Assembly (NCBI RefSeq): GCF_009296025.1
Contig: NZ_CP045178.1
Location: 1,302,001-1,366,000 of the forward strand
Source: Streptomyces tsukubensis
Lineage (GTDB): Bacteria; Actinomycetota; Actinomycetes; Streptomycetales; Streptomycetaceae
Reading direction: 5' to 3'
Length of the DNA: 64,000 nucleotides
The notes below the pieces were generated by a model. That model did not search any database, was not told where the DNA came from, and saw only the letters and a program-made list of their open reading frames with translations. This document shows positions 1 through 9,461 of this stretch, piece after piece. Within the stretch, counting starts at the first letter, position 1. Every line of letters begins with the position of its first letter. The position numbers were made by a program, and so were the translations under genes.

Positions 1-361
1 TGAAGAGCTGGAAGCGGTGCGCGGCTCCGTCGGTCGTGAGCCGCTGTTCTATCGCGTCGAGCAACCGGCCGCCGAGGCCGTGCCGCTGCATCCGCGGGTG
101 GACGACGAGTTTGCCTATGTGCGCCGTGCCGTCGGCGTCGACCGTGGCGCGCACGGAGGCGACGACCTCTTCCCCCAGCCGCGCCACCAGGACCTGGCTC
201 GCCGTCAGTTCGGCCTTGATGCTGTCGAGCGACTGCGTCAGCGGCTCCAGTGTGTAGTCGTTGTACAGCTCCGCCTCGCCCTGGTAGCAGAGGTACTGGA
301 GTTTCAGTATCTTCTCGGCGTCCTGCTCGGCCGCCGCAGAGATGGTCACGCTCATGCCCAT
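1..361 (-). CDS. GNAT-family acetyltransferase (3' end outside window)
   Basis: About 120 codons are visible, starting MGMSVTISAAAEQDAEKIL. The second half, with HIGKLVVHPRMQRHGLGGRLL, is the acetyl-CoA binding motif A of GNAT N-acetyltransferases (V-hP-x-x-R-x-x-G-x-G). The C-terminal part lies beyond the left edge. I chose the ATG at 361 because GGGAGG lies 9 bases upstream; a second in-frame ATG at 355 is too far from it. It follows the sigma-like gene by 17 bases on the same strand, so the two are probably co-transcribed. The substrate cannot be told. Confidence 0.85.
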   Translation of the reverse strand, partial: MGMSVTISAAAEQDAEKILKLQYLCYQGEAELYNDYTLEPLTQSLDSIKAELTASQVLVARLGEEVVASVRATVDADGTAHIGKLVVHPRMQRHGLGGRLLDAIEQRLTTDGAAHRFQLF

Positions 362-378
362 GTGTGCATGCCTCCCGC

Positions 379-993
379 TCACCTGTCCGCCGGTGGTGTC
401 TCCCGCACCTTTCCCCACGGTTCACCGTTCGCAACCTCGGTCGTGAGCATTCTGCGCAGGCATCCCAGACATCGGGAACGTTCCGGACCCACGCTCCCCT
501 GTGACATTCCCAACTCGTCCGCGATCTCGCGGTAGGTGAGGTCATCGGGGGAGAACAGCGCACCTACGAGGCGGGAGCAGCGGCCCGGCAGCCGGCCCAC
601 GGCGATGCGGACGGTGCGCAGCCAATCGGCGCTGAGGGAGGGGTATTTCGGCTCGGCGGCTACCTCTGCCCCGGATTTTCCGGCGCGCCCCGCCTCACGC
701 CGACCGCGACGCCTGGCGGCACGGACCTCGCGCCGTACCGCACGGCGCACCCAGGCGGCGGTGTCCGCGGGCGGCTGCGCGGCGGCGCGTGGGGACTCCA
801 GCAGCCGTAGCCACACCGCTTGTTCGAGGTCGTCGGGCTCCGCCCCGGCCTCGGTCGCCTCGGCCCGCGCCTCGGCCGCCACCAGTGGGCGCAGGGCACT
901 GATGAGGCTGATGAGGTCGTGCGGTTCCGTGATGGCCGTGATCCTCGTGATTCCCGTACTCGCCGTACTCCTCGTGATCCCCGTGTTCACCAT
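379..993 (-). CDS. ECF-like sigma factor / sigma-70 region 4 protein
   Basis: A protein of 204 residues. The C-terminal third has a region-4 helix-turn-helix (LTYREIADELGMSQGSVGPERSRCLGCLRRML), which contacts the -35 element in sigma factors. The middle part (DLEQAVWLRLLE, then WVRRAVRREVRAARRR) looks like a reduced region 2. The first 20 residues are a low-complexity repeat (GITRSTASTGITRITAIT) coded by short direct DNA repeats, so the true start could be later, but no better start codon is visible. The open frame continues far upstream of 993, but that part is antisense-frame noise within the glycerophosphodiesterase gene. No anti-sigma factor is adjacent. It is probably co-transcribed with the acetyltransferase downstream. 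Confidence 0.8.
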   Translation of the reverse strand: MVNTGITRSTASTGITRITAITEPHDLISLISALRPLVAAEARAEATEAGAEPDDLEQAVWLRLLESPRAAAQPPADTAAWVRRAVRREVRAARRRGRREAGRAGKSGAEVAAEPKYPSLSADWLRTVRIAVGRLPGRCSRLVGALFSPDDLTYREIADELGMSQGSVGPERSRCLGCLRRMLTTEVANGEPWGKVRETPPADR

Positions 994-1163
994 GCTCCGG
1001 GGACGCCGACGCCCCGGCTGCGGGTTGCCGGGGCGGTCGGGTCTCACTCGTATCAGGGTGCCGAGGTGGGAGGCGTTGACGTGCGGGCTCACCGGCCGGT
1101 GCGCGCCGACTCCGTGACCCTTGGGGCGTCGGCCCCGTGTCTGTCGCCCCCTGGGGCCGGGCC

Positions 1164-2369
1164 TCAGTGTTTGAGGAAGTCCTCCCGGGCCAGCAGGGCG
1201 GTGTCGGTGTTGTCGGAGAAGAGGCCGTCGATACCGGTGGAGAGGTACGCCTTGAAGGCCCCGAACGCGTCGCCGTAGGCGTTCGGGTCGGTGCCGCGCC
1301 TGAAGTCGGCGGGCAGGAAGGTGTTCTCGTTGCGCATCGTGTAAGGGTGCAGGAGCAGGCCCTTGGCGTGGGCGTCCCTCACCAGCGTCGACGGCTTCCC
1401 GAGTGCGCCCGAGGCGTCGCGCGGGATGATCAGGTCGAGGGAGGGGCCGATGCCCTTGGCGTAGGAGGCGATCCACCGGAGCCCCTCGGGCTTGATCAGG
1501 TCCGCCGTGGTCCTCGGGTCGCCCGCCTGGACGAAGTCCCAGGGCCTGTCGGTGAGTCCGCCGAGCAGCACCACGCCAGGGGCGTCGACAAGCCGGTTCA
1601 GCCGCTGGATGCTGCTCGGCTCGAACGACTGGAGGAAGAGCGGGGAGTCGGCGCGGTGGCGTCCGTAGCGGCGCACCAGTTTCACCAGCCGCTCCTCCAG
1701 ACCGAGGCCCAGCGCGCGGAAGTAGGTGGGGTGTTTCGTCTCCGTGTGGAGCCAGACGGGCCGGCCCCGCTTGCGGCCCTGCTCCTCCGCCCAGCGCAGC
1801 ACCTCCTCGTAGGTGGGCACCTCCCAGCGGCCGTCGTAGAGGGTGTTGTGCTGGCGGACGCCGGGGATGCGTTCCTTGGCGCGCAGTGTCTTCAGCTCCG
1901 CGAGGGTGAAGTCCTCGGTGAACCAGCCGGTCAGCGAAGCGCCGTCCACCTTCTTCGTGACCTTGCGGCTCGCGAACTCCGGGTGGTCCGAGACGTCGGT
2001 GGTGGCGGTGATGTCGTTCTCGTGACGGCATACGAGATGCCCGTCCTTGGTGGGCACGAGGTCCTGCTCGATGACGTGCGCGCCCATGTCGAGCGCGAGC
2101 TGGTACGAGCCGAGGGTGTGCTCGGGACGGTAGCCGCTGGTGCCCCGGTGGGCGATGATCGTGGGCCGGGGGAGGCCGGCTCTGCCGCCGCCGTGCGCGA
2201 CGGCGCTCTCGGCTCTCGCCGTTCCCGGCAGGCCCACGACGGCCGATCCCGCACCGAGCACCGCCGCGCCCAGCATGGCGCGCCTCGCCGGGCCCGTGCC
2301 CTTCGCCCCTCGCACGTCCCGCTGGTGGCCCGCCTCCGCGCGATCTCCGTCCGAGCTCTGCGTGGGCAT
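1164..2369 (-). CDS. Tat-exported glycerophosphodiester phosphodiesterase
   Basis: A protein of 401 residues that hydrolyses glycerophosphodiesters to glycerol-3-phosphate and an alcohol, probably outside the membrane. A twin arginine (residues 29-30) is followed by a hydrophobic stretch and an Ala-rich cleavage region, a Tat-type signal. The GDPD-fold motifs are present: IIAHRGTSGYRPEHT (catalytic His74-Arg75 and Glu83), a second acidic pair in LHTETKHP, and a C-terminal GIDGLFSDNTDTA. Family members of this exported type are usually 350-400 residues. It is transcribed away from the acyltransferase gene, and both could work in phospholipid turnover, although this is only inferred from position. 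Confidence 0.9.
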   Translation of the reverse strand: MPTQSSDGDRAEAGHQRDVRGAKGTGPARRAMLGAAVLGAGSAVVGLPGTARAESAVAHGGGRAGLPRPTIIAHRGTSGYRPEHTLGSYQLALDMGAHVIEQDLVPTKDGHLVCRHENDITATTDVSDHPEFASRKVTKKVDGASLTGWFTEDFTLAELKTLRAKERIPGVRQHNTLYDGRWEVPTYEEVLRWAEEQGRKRGRPVWLHTETKHPTYFRALGLGLEERLVKLVRRYGRHRADSPLFLQSFEPSSIQRLNRLVDAPGVVLLGGLTDRPWDFVQAGDPRTTADLIKPEGLRWIASYAKGIGPSLDLIIPRDASGALGKPSTLVRDAHAKGLLLHPYTMRNENTFLPADFRRGTDPNAYGDAFGAFKAYLSTGIDGLFSDNTDTALLAREDFLKH

Positions 2370-2596
2370 GGAGCGCTCCTTCCGACGACCTGTCCCGCAC
2401 CTGCCAATGCGGAAAGCGGGACCGATCGTAGATCCCTACGTTCGACGTACGGGAGTCCTTGGACGGAACGGCGCGTAAAAATAGGTCAACAGTACGTATC
2501 AGGTCCATGAACCCGATGTGCGCTCAGGCGGTTGCCACGAGTATCGTCCTCACCTGCACAGACCTGCCATCGACCCCCTTGACACCGGAGGGCCCC

Positions 2597-3268
2597 TTGT
2601 CCCGTTTCGCGTTCATCAAGGCAGTGCTCGGACCGATCATGCGCCTGATGTTCCGCCCACGGGTGGAAGGCATCGAGAACATTCCAGGGTCCGGACCTGT
2701 CATCGTGGCCGGAAACCACCTGACCTTCATCGACTCCATGATCCTTCCGATCGTCTGCAGCCGGCAGGTCGTCTTCATCGGCAAGGACGAGTACGTCACG
2801 GGCAAGGGCCTCAAGGGCAGCCTGATGGCGTGGTTCTTCACCGGGGTCGGCATGGTCCCCGTGGACAGGGACGGCGCCAATGGAGGCGTGGCCGCGCTGA
2901 TGACGGGGCGCCGCATCCTGGAGGCGGGCAGGGTCTTCGCCATCTACCCGGAGGGCACCCGCTCCCCCGACGGGCGGCTCTACCGGGGCCGTACGGGTAT
3001 CGCCAGGCTCACCCTCATGACGGGCGCGCCCGTGGTGCCGTTCGCCATGATCGGCACGGACAAGCTCCAGCCGGGCGGCTCCGGTCTGCCGCGCCCCGGC
3101 AAGGTCACGATCCGTTTCGGTGAGCCGATGGAGTTCTCCCGTTACGAGGGCATGGACCGCGACCGCTATGTCCTGCGCGCTGTCACGGACTCGGTGATGA
3201 CAGAGGTCATGCGTCTCTCCGGTCAGGAGTACGTGGACATGTACGCCAGCAAGGCCAAGGCCGCCTGA
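2597..3268 (+). CDS. 1-acyl-sn-glycerol-3-phosphate acyltransferase-like protein
   Basis: A PlsC-type acyltransferase of 223 residues, which would transfer an acyl group to lysophosphatidic acid or a related acceptor at the membrane. The signature H-x4-D is at residues 41-46 (NHLTFID) and the acceptor-binding EGTRS at 119-123. The frame is open further upstream, to an ATG at 2459, but I chose the TTG at 2597: GGAGGG sits 4 bases before it and the protein then begins SRFAFIKAVLGPIMRLMF, typical of actinobacterial members. It converges with the MFS transporter gene; a short GC hairpin separates them. Confidence 0.88.
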   Translation: MSRFAFIKAVLGPIMRLMFRPRVEGIENIPGSGPVIVAGNHLTFIDSMILPIVCSRQVVFIGKDEYVTGKGLKGSLMAWFFTGVGMVPVDRDGANGGVAALMTGRRILEAGRVFAIYPEGTRSPDGRLYRGRTGIARLTLMTGAPVVPFAMIGTDKLQPGGSGLPRPGKVTIRFGEPMEFSRYEGMDRDRYVLRAVTDSVMTEVMRLSGQEYVDMYASKAKAA

Positions 3269-3272
3269 ACCC

Positions 3273-3291
3273 GCGCGCGGCCACCGCGCGC
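3273..3291. terminator. Short bidirectional hairpin between convergent genes
   Basis: GCGCGCGG and CCGCGCGC form a perfect 8-bp stem around a 3-base loop between the acyltransferase stop (3268) and the MFS stop (3300). There is no U-tract, as is usual for Streptomyces terminators. Confidence 0.55.
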
Positions 3292-3299
3292 CCGAGCGG

Positions 3300-4859
3300 T
3301 CAGTGCTGGGCGGCGTCCGCTTCCTTGGCGCCGTCCTCAAGTCGCTGTCCCTTCAGCAGGAACCAGGCCGCGACCGCCGTCACCAGCAGGACGGCGGCGC
3401 CGGCCCCCGCCGCGATGCGCAGCCCGTCCACGAAGGCGTTCTGAGCCATGTCGAGCATGGTGTGCGCCAGTGGCCCTGGCAGGCCGTGCGCCGACTCGAC
3501 CGCGCCACCCAGCGATTCGTGGGCCGCGGCGGCCACATCGGCGGGAACACCGGCCGGGGCGGTGAAGTCGCGGTAGACACCGGTGACGATCGAGCCGAGC
3601 AGCGCGATTCCGAGGGCCGCACCCAGTTCGTACGCCGTCTCCGAGACCGCCGAGGCCGCGCCGGCCTGTTCCTTGGGCACGCTGGAGAGGATGACGTCCG
3701 CGGTAACCGTGAACGAGAGGCCCGCGCCGACGCCCACGACCAGCAGGATGGCACCGAGCATCGGATAGCCGGTGGACTGGCTCAGGCCGATGATCGCCGC
3801 GAGGGCCGCACCGATGGCGGCGAGTCCCCCGCTGATGGTCCCTCGTACGGAGAATCTCCTGGCCACCGTCCCCGCGAGCAGCCCCGCCACCACGGAGCCG
3901 ACCGCCGCGGGCAGTTCCGCGAGCCCCGCCTCCAGGGGCGCGCGCCCCTGGACGAGCTGGAGGTACTGGGAGAGGAAGAAGACGAGCCCCGCGAGGCCGA
4001 GGATGGTGAGCAGGTCGGCGAGGACCGCGCCCGAGAAGCCTCGGTTGCGGAAGAGCCGCATGTCGAGCAGGGGCGCGGGCAGGGTGAGCTGCCTGCGGAC
4101 GAACCAGACGAGCGCGCCCACTCCCACGACCGCGCTCACGACGACCTGCCAGCCGATGCCGTGGGCGGCGGCCTCCTTGACCGCGTAGACGACGCCGAAC
4201 ATGCCGATCAGTGAGAGGCCGACGCTGATCAGGTCCCAGGGGCCGGGGCGGGGATTCTTCGACTCGGGCAGCAGTTTGATGCCGACGAGGACGAGTACGG
4301 CCATGACGGGAAGGTTGATCAGGAAGACCGATCCCCACCAGAAGTGCTCCAGCAGGAAACCGCCGACCACCGGCCCCACGGCGGTGCCGGCCGAGGCCAT
4401 CGCGCCCCAGACACCGACCGCGAGACTGCGCTCGCGCGGGTCGTGGAAGATGTTGCGGATCAGCGCCAGCGTCGACGGCATGAGGGTGGCGCCCGCGACG
4501 CCGAGCAGGGCGCGGGCCAGGATCATCAGGGCCGGGCTGGTCGCGTAGGCGTTGAGCACGGAGACCGCGCCGAAGGCGACCGCGCCGGTCAGCAGCAGCT
4601 TCTTCCGCCCGATCCGGTCACCGAGGCTGCCCATGGAGACCAGCAGCCCCGCGATGACGAACGAGTAGACATCGCCGATCCACAGCAGCTGGGTGCCCGA
4701 TGGCTTCAGGTCCTCGCTGATGAAGGGGGTGGCGAGACCGAGTACGGTCGCGTCCACGGCGACCAGTAGGACGGCGAGGACGAGTACGGCGAGGGCCAGC
4801 CAGCGGCCCGGCCCCCGCTCCGTCCCGGGTGCGACCGCCCGCGATTGGGTGCCGGTCAT
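3300..4859 (-). CDS. MFS drug efflux transporter, DHA2 (14-TM) type
   Basis: A 519-residue integral membrane protein with about 14 hydrophobic segments, expected to export small hydrophobic compounds in exchange for protons. The MFS loop 2-3 motif is seen as GSLGDRIGRKK. The first helix has AVDATVLGLATPFI, and the motif-C region has GVAGATLMPSTLALIRN, both typical of EmrB/QacA relatives. I start at the ATG at 4859, which overlaps the TetR stop codon by 4 bases (ATGA). The gene therefore sits in an operon with its probable repressor. Confidence 0.9.
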   Translation of the reverse strand: MTGTQSRAVAPGTERGPGRWLALAVLVLAVLLVAVDATVLGLATPFISEDLKPSGTQLLWIGDVYSFVIAGLLVSMGSLGDRIGRKKLLLTGAVAFGAVSVLNAYATSPALMILARALLGVAGATLMPSTLALIRNIFHDPRERSLAVGVWGAMASAGTAVGPVVGGFLLEHFWWGSVFLINLPVMAVLVLVGIKLLPESKNPRPGPWDLISVGLSLIGMFGVVYAVKEAAAHGIGWQVVVSAVVGVGALVWFVRRQLTLPAPLLDMRLFRNRGFSGAVLADLLTILGLAGLVFFLSQYLQLVQGRAPLEAGLAELPAAVGSVVAGLLAGTVARRFSVRGTISGGLAAIGAALAAIIGLSQSTGYPMLGAILLVVGVGAGLSFTVTADVILSSVPKEQAGAASAVSETAYELGAALGIALLGSIVTGVYRDFTAPAGVPADVAAAAHESLGGAVESAHGLPGPLAHTMLDMAQNAFVDGLRIAAGAGAAVLLVTAVAAWFLLKGQRLEDGAKEADAAQH

Positions 4860-5425
4860 GGTTCCACGCTCCGTCGTGCGCCGCCGAGCATCAGCTCGAC
4901 GATCATGTGGGTGAAGTCCTTCGCCGCGACCCGGCCGTCGACCACCGACCAGGCGCAGGTACCGATGAGTCCGTAGAGCGCCTCGGTGAGCCACGCGGGC
5001 GTCAGATCGATCCGGAAGACGCCCTCCTGCTGCCCCCTGCGGAACAGGGCGGCGAACCGGCTGTCCAGCCGGTCCCATCGCTCACGCGGCTCTCCTGGCT
5101 CGAAGAGCTGGCTCTCCGTGATCAGGAACGAGAGCAGCCCCGCCGCGGGTTCGATCCGCTCGACCAGACGGCGCAACGCCTCGTCCGCGCCCCCTTCGTC
5201 CAGTCGGGCCGCGTCCAGGGCGAGTTCGCACTCGTCGATGCCCAGCCGCTCCAGGGCGCGCACCAGGGCGTCGCGCCCGGCGAAGTGCCTGTGCAGCGTG
5301 GCGCGGCTGATCCCCGCGGCCTTGGCGACCTCGTCCATGGTGGCGCCGTATCTGCGCGTGAGTAGTTCCGCCGCGGCGCGCAGTACCTGATCGCGATCTA
5401 CAGACATAAGACGAGCGTAATTCAT
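4856..5425 (-). CDS. TetR-family repressor of the adjacent efflux gene
   Basis: A protein of 189 residues with an N-terminal TetR helix-turn-helix (MDEVAKAAGISRATLHRHFAGRDALVRALE) and a variable ligand-binding C-terminal domain. It overlaps the MFS gene by 4 bases, so it very likely controls that transporter. Two starts are possible: ATG 5425, used here, and ATG 5407 (MSVDRDQVL). Neither has a clear ribosome binding site. With the first start, a palindrome sits just before the start codon, so autorepression by blocking the promoter would be simple. Confidence 0.88.
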   Translation of the reverse strand: MNYARLMSVDRDQVLRAAAELLTRRYGATMDEVAKAAGISRATLHRHFAGRDALVRALERLGIDECELALDAARLDEGGADEALRRLVERIEPAAGLLSFLITESQLFEPGEPRERWDRLDSRFAALFRRGQQEGVFRIDLTPAWLTEALYGLIGTCAWSVVDGRVAAKDFTHMIVELMLGGARRSVEP

Positions 5426-5426
5426 A

Positions 5427-5444
5427 TGAGACGTTCATGTCTCA
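5427..5444. promoter_or_regulatory. Candidate TetR operator
   Basis: TGAGAC and GTCTCA form a perfect 6-bp inverted repeat with a 6-base spacer, directly upstream of the TetR start. The size and place fit an operator for the TetR protein. This is inferred from position only. Confidence 0.5.
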
Positions 5445-5533
5445 CCGGGAGGGGGTGTGAGGCCACTGACGGCGTACGGCGTACGGCCTACGAGGGCCGG
5501 GTGGAGCGGCCTGTACAGCGGGATGCTGGGCGG

Positions 5534-6043
5534 ATGAAACCGCTGTTGCTGATCGATGTCGACGGGCCGCTGAACCCGTTCGCGGCCCCCTCGGCCCCGG
5601 CCGGTTTCACCGCCCACGAGATGCGGCCCGCGGGCTGGGGCTTCCCTTCACCCCTGCGGGTCCTGCTCGATCCCCGCCACGGCGCCGAACTGCGCGGGCT
5701 CAGCCGCTGGTACGAACCCGTGTGGGCGACCACCTGGGAGGACCGGGCCAATGCCTGGATCGGGCCGCGGCTGGGGCTGCCGTGGCTGCCGTACGTCCAG
5801 TGGCCGCCCGACGCCCTGGCCTGGGCCCCCGCGGGGACGTACTGGAAGACGCCCGCGGTGGTGGAGTACGCGGCGGGCCGCCCCTTCGCCTGGGTGGACG
5901 ACGAGATCGGTGACCCCGACAGGGCCTGGGTACGCGGTCACCATCCGGGGGCCGCGCTGCTGTCGCGGATCGATCCCTCGGTGGGACTCGTGCGGGAGGA
6001 CTTCGTACGGCTGGAGGAGTGGGGGCGGGCACGTCAGGGGTGA
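5534..6043 (+). CDS. HAD-like hydrolase domain protein
   Basis: A protein of 169 residues that begins with LLLIDVDGPLNPF, the HAD motif I (DxD). Later AWVDDEIG resembles motif IV. The small size and the region between the motifs leave no room for a large cap domain. It resembles the uncharacterised actinobacterial HAD-domain proteins with DVDGVLN starts. I start at ATG 5534, where the conserved N-terminus begins; the frame is open upstream to 5426 without recognisable protein. Substrate unknown. It is transcribed divergently from the TetR gene. Confidence 0.75.
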   Translation: MKPLLLIDVDGPLNPFAAPSAPAGFTAHEMRPAGWGFPSPLRVLLDPRHGAELRGLSRWYEPVWATTWEDRANAWIGPRLGLPWLPYVQWPPDALAWAPAGTYWKTPAVVEYAAGRPFAWVDDEIGDPDRAWVRGHHPGAALLSRIDPSVGLVREDFVRLEEWGRARQG

Positions 6044-6212
6044 GGGGGCGGAGGGTGTGCCCTGGGAACCGCCCTCCATACGTGTGCCAGGAGAACTCCT
6101 GACCAACCAGCGACAATAGGCCTTTGAACTGCGCGTTTGGTGGCCAAGGCTGCTGCACCGAGACGTGCCGGACCGTCTCCGGGCCGTCAACCCCGCCCAG
6201 CGTGCGCAAAAG

Positions 6213-6246
6213 CGCGAGGCCCCAGGACGCTCCCCAGGGCCTCGCG
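6213..6246 (-). terminator. Hairpin downstream of the RelE-like remnant
   Basis: CGCGAGGCCC (6213-6222) and GGGCCTCGCG (6237-6246) form a perfect 10-bp stem with a 14-base loop, just after the end of the minus-strand reading frame at 6260. Confidence 0.55.
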
Positions 6247-6259
6247 TCCGACTTCGCGG

Positions 6260-6481
6260 CTAGAGGTGTGGGCCGATCAGCAGTACGGTGATCACCGCGA
6301 TCTCCACGCCTTTTTCGTCCTTCTCGTTCGGCCCGTACATCCAGTAGACGCGCCAGGCCGATGCCGTCTGGTTCTCCACATAGGAGTCCCAGACTTTCCC
6401 GTTCGGCAGGTTCGGGAAGTTCTCGTACTGGTGCGAGCGCAAGCCGGGGTACCTCGGGTCCATCTGAAGGCGTCCCAGTGT
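6260..6481 (-). pseudogene. RelE/HigB-like toxin remnant, 5' end replaced
   Basis: The last about 70 codons read TLGRLQMDPRYPGLRSHQYENF, then GKVWDSYVENQTASAWRVYWMYGP and end IAVITVLLIGPHL. This is the pattern of small RelE/HigB-like proteins (repeated aromatic residues, AWRVYW, terminal I-x-x-GPH) found in mobile regions. The frame stays open to 6574, but upstream of about 6480 the sequence is coding on the other strand for a transposase fragment, so the proper N-terminus and start are missing. Family assignment is from memory of the motif pattern only. No antitoxin is adjacent. Confidence 0.4.
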
Positions 6482-6692
6482 GCGACGGCCGGGAGGCCTC
6501 CGTTCCCGTGGGCCGGTGTCCCGCCCGAAGCTGAGCGAGGGGCTGTTCGCCATGCTGGAGGAGGAACTGGCCAAAGGCCCCGTCGCTCACGGCTGGCCGG
6601 ACCAGCGGTGGCCGCCGGCCAGGATCAAGACTTTGATCGGCCGAAGGTTCCGCAGGAGCATGACGTTGTCTGACCGCTGGGGCCACACCTGA
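6480..6692 (+). mobile_element. IS630-type transposase N-terminal fragment
   Basis: About 60 codons encode the winged-helix DNA-binding part of an IS630-like transposase: LRSRGPVSRPKLSEG, then MLEEELAKGPVAHGWPDQRW and ARIKTLIGRRFRRSMTLS. The DDE catalytic domain that should follow is absent; the frame ends in DRWGHT and a stop. No terminal inverted repeats were found. It abuts the RelE-like remnant almost exactly, which suggests that insertion and later decay broke that gene. Confidence 0.6.
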
Positions 6693-6742
6693 GCCCCTTG
6701 TAGGCACGTCCACCCGGGCGCTGCCCTCGGTTCCGCTCCTGC

Positions 6743-7717
6743 CTACTGCCAGGGCATCGCCGAGCGCGTGCGCCAGTAGGCGTCCGGCTCCTCGGAGAGC
6801 CGCGCGAGCCTGCCGAGCCGTTCCTCGTCGAGGTCGGCGAGCGGGGCGTGCAGGTGGGAGGCGAGCTGCGCGGTGGTGGCCGCCCCCGACAGGACGACTC
6901 CGGCCCACGGGGCGCGCAGGACGAAGGCGAGGGCCACCGCGTCGGCCCCGAGGGCGCTCTCCTTTGCCACGGCCGCCAGTTCTCCGGGCGTGTCCGGGCC
7001 CGCGAGCCGCCCGTTGGCGAGCGCCTCCTTGACGATCACGGCGAGACCCGCGTCGTGCGCCTCGGCGAGCGCGGGGCCCGCTGAGGTCTCCAGGGCGTTG
7101 TACGTGGCCTGGACGGTGTGGAAGACGGGGTCCCCGTCGACGGTGACGGTGAGCGCCGCCCGGATCGCGTCGGCCTGGCGTGGGCCGCTCACCGAGAGAC
7201 CCACGGTGACGCCCTGGGCGGCGAGTTCGGCGAGCCTCGCGTGCAGGGCCTTGTCGGTGAGGGCCGGGCTCTCGGGGGTCACCGAGTGGATCTGGTAGAG
7301 GTCGAGACGGTCGCCGAGCAGTTCCGCGGTCTCCGCGCGCTGCCGCTCGTAGGTGGCGAGGGCGTGGTCCTTCGCCTCGTGCACCTCCGCGTCGATGCGC
7401 CAGTCGGCGGTGTAGGTGTAGCCCCACTTGCTGCCGACCACGATGTCGTCGGCCACGTCAGGACGGGCGTCGAGCCACTGTGCGAGGAACTCCTCGGCGC
7501 GGCCGTAGGAGCGGGCCGTGTCGACATAGCGCACGCCCTGGGCGTGGGCGGCGTCCAGCAGCGCGTGGGTGCGTTCGCGCATGGCGTCGACGCCGCGGCC
7601 CTCGGGCAGGTCACGGTCGCGGCCGAGGTTGAGGTAGCCGGGCCTGCCCACGGCCGCGAGGCCCAGTCCGATCCGTGCGGTCGGTGTCGTCGCTGCGGCC
7701 AGGCGGGCGAAGGACAT
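6743..7717 (-). CDS. Aldo/keto reductase
   Basis: A protein of 324 residues with the (beta/alpha)8 aldo/keto reductase fold. The catalytic tetrad is visible: Asp and Tyr in YVDTARSYGRAEEFL, Lys in VGSKWGY and His in YQIHSV. It would reduce or oxidise carbonyl/hydroxyl groups with NADPH. The start at ATG 7717 gives MSFARL; the open frame further upstream is Ala/Gly-rich noise over the argH terminator. It lies downstream of argH on the same strand, but a strong hairpin between them argues for separate transcription. Confidence 0.9.
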   Translation of the reverse strand: MSFARLAAATTPTARIGLGLAAVGRPGYLNLGRDRDLPEGRGVDAMRERTHALLDAAHAQGVRYVDTARSYGRAEEFLAQWLDARPDVADDIVVGSKWGYTYTADWRIDAEVHEAKDHALATYERQRAETAELLGDRLDLYQIHSVTPESPALTDKALHARLAELAAQGVTVGLSVSGPRQADAIRAALTVTVDGDPVFHTVQATYNALETSAGPALAEAHDAGLAVIVKEALANGRLAGPDTPGELAAVAKESALGADAVALAFVLRAPWAGVVLSGAATTAQLASHLHAPLADLDEERLGRLARLSEEPDAYWRTRSAMPWQ

Positions 7718-7759
7718 CACGGGCTCCCATGCGTCGGCGGATCCGGCCGCGCGTACGGC

Positions 7760-7796
7760 GGCGGGACCGGCCGCCGTACGGGCGGCCGGTCCCGCC
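7760..7796 (-). terminator. argH terminator hairpin
   Basis: A perfect 16-bp stem (7760-7775 with 7781-7796, arms GGCGGGACCGGCCGCC and complement) and a 5-base loop lie 51 bases downstream of the argH stop. Confidence 0.75.
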
Positions 7797-7847
7797 AACC
7801 TAACGCGCGCCGCCGGGGGACGTCGGGCTCACCCCCGGTGCGGGCGG

Positions 7848-9320
<1,473 letters not shown>

Positions 9321-9371
9321 TCATGCCGGAGGGTGGGGTCGTGCCGGAAGGCTGTACTGCCGGGGTGTGCT

Positions 9372-9414
9372 CACGGGGCCGCCCCCTCACACGTGGTGAG
9401 GAGGCGGCCCCGTG
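9372..9414 (-). terminator. argG terminator hairpin
   Basis: A 12-bp outer stem (9372-9383 with 9403-9414) continues into a 6-bp inner stem (CCTCAC with GTGAGG), between the argG stop and the argH start. Confidence 0.7.
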
Positions 9415-9461
9415 CCCACGGGAACCGGGCCGGGTCGATGGCCGGCCCGGGTGACAGCCTC

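Noticed and set aside
994..2508. Long minus-strand open frame continuing upstream of the sigma-like gene
   Set aside because: It is the shifted frame of the glycerophosphodiesterase gene on the same strand; it gives an Arg/Pro/Gly-rich sequence without motifs, and the sigma-like homology starts only at about 993.
1137..2510. Plus-strand open frame of more than 450 codons
   Set aside because: Antisense to the glycerophosphodiesterase gene; high GC at third positions keeps antisense frames open, and the translation has no recognisable domain.
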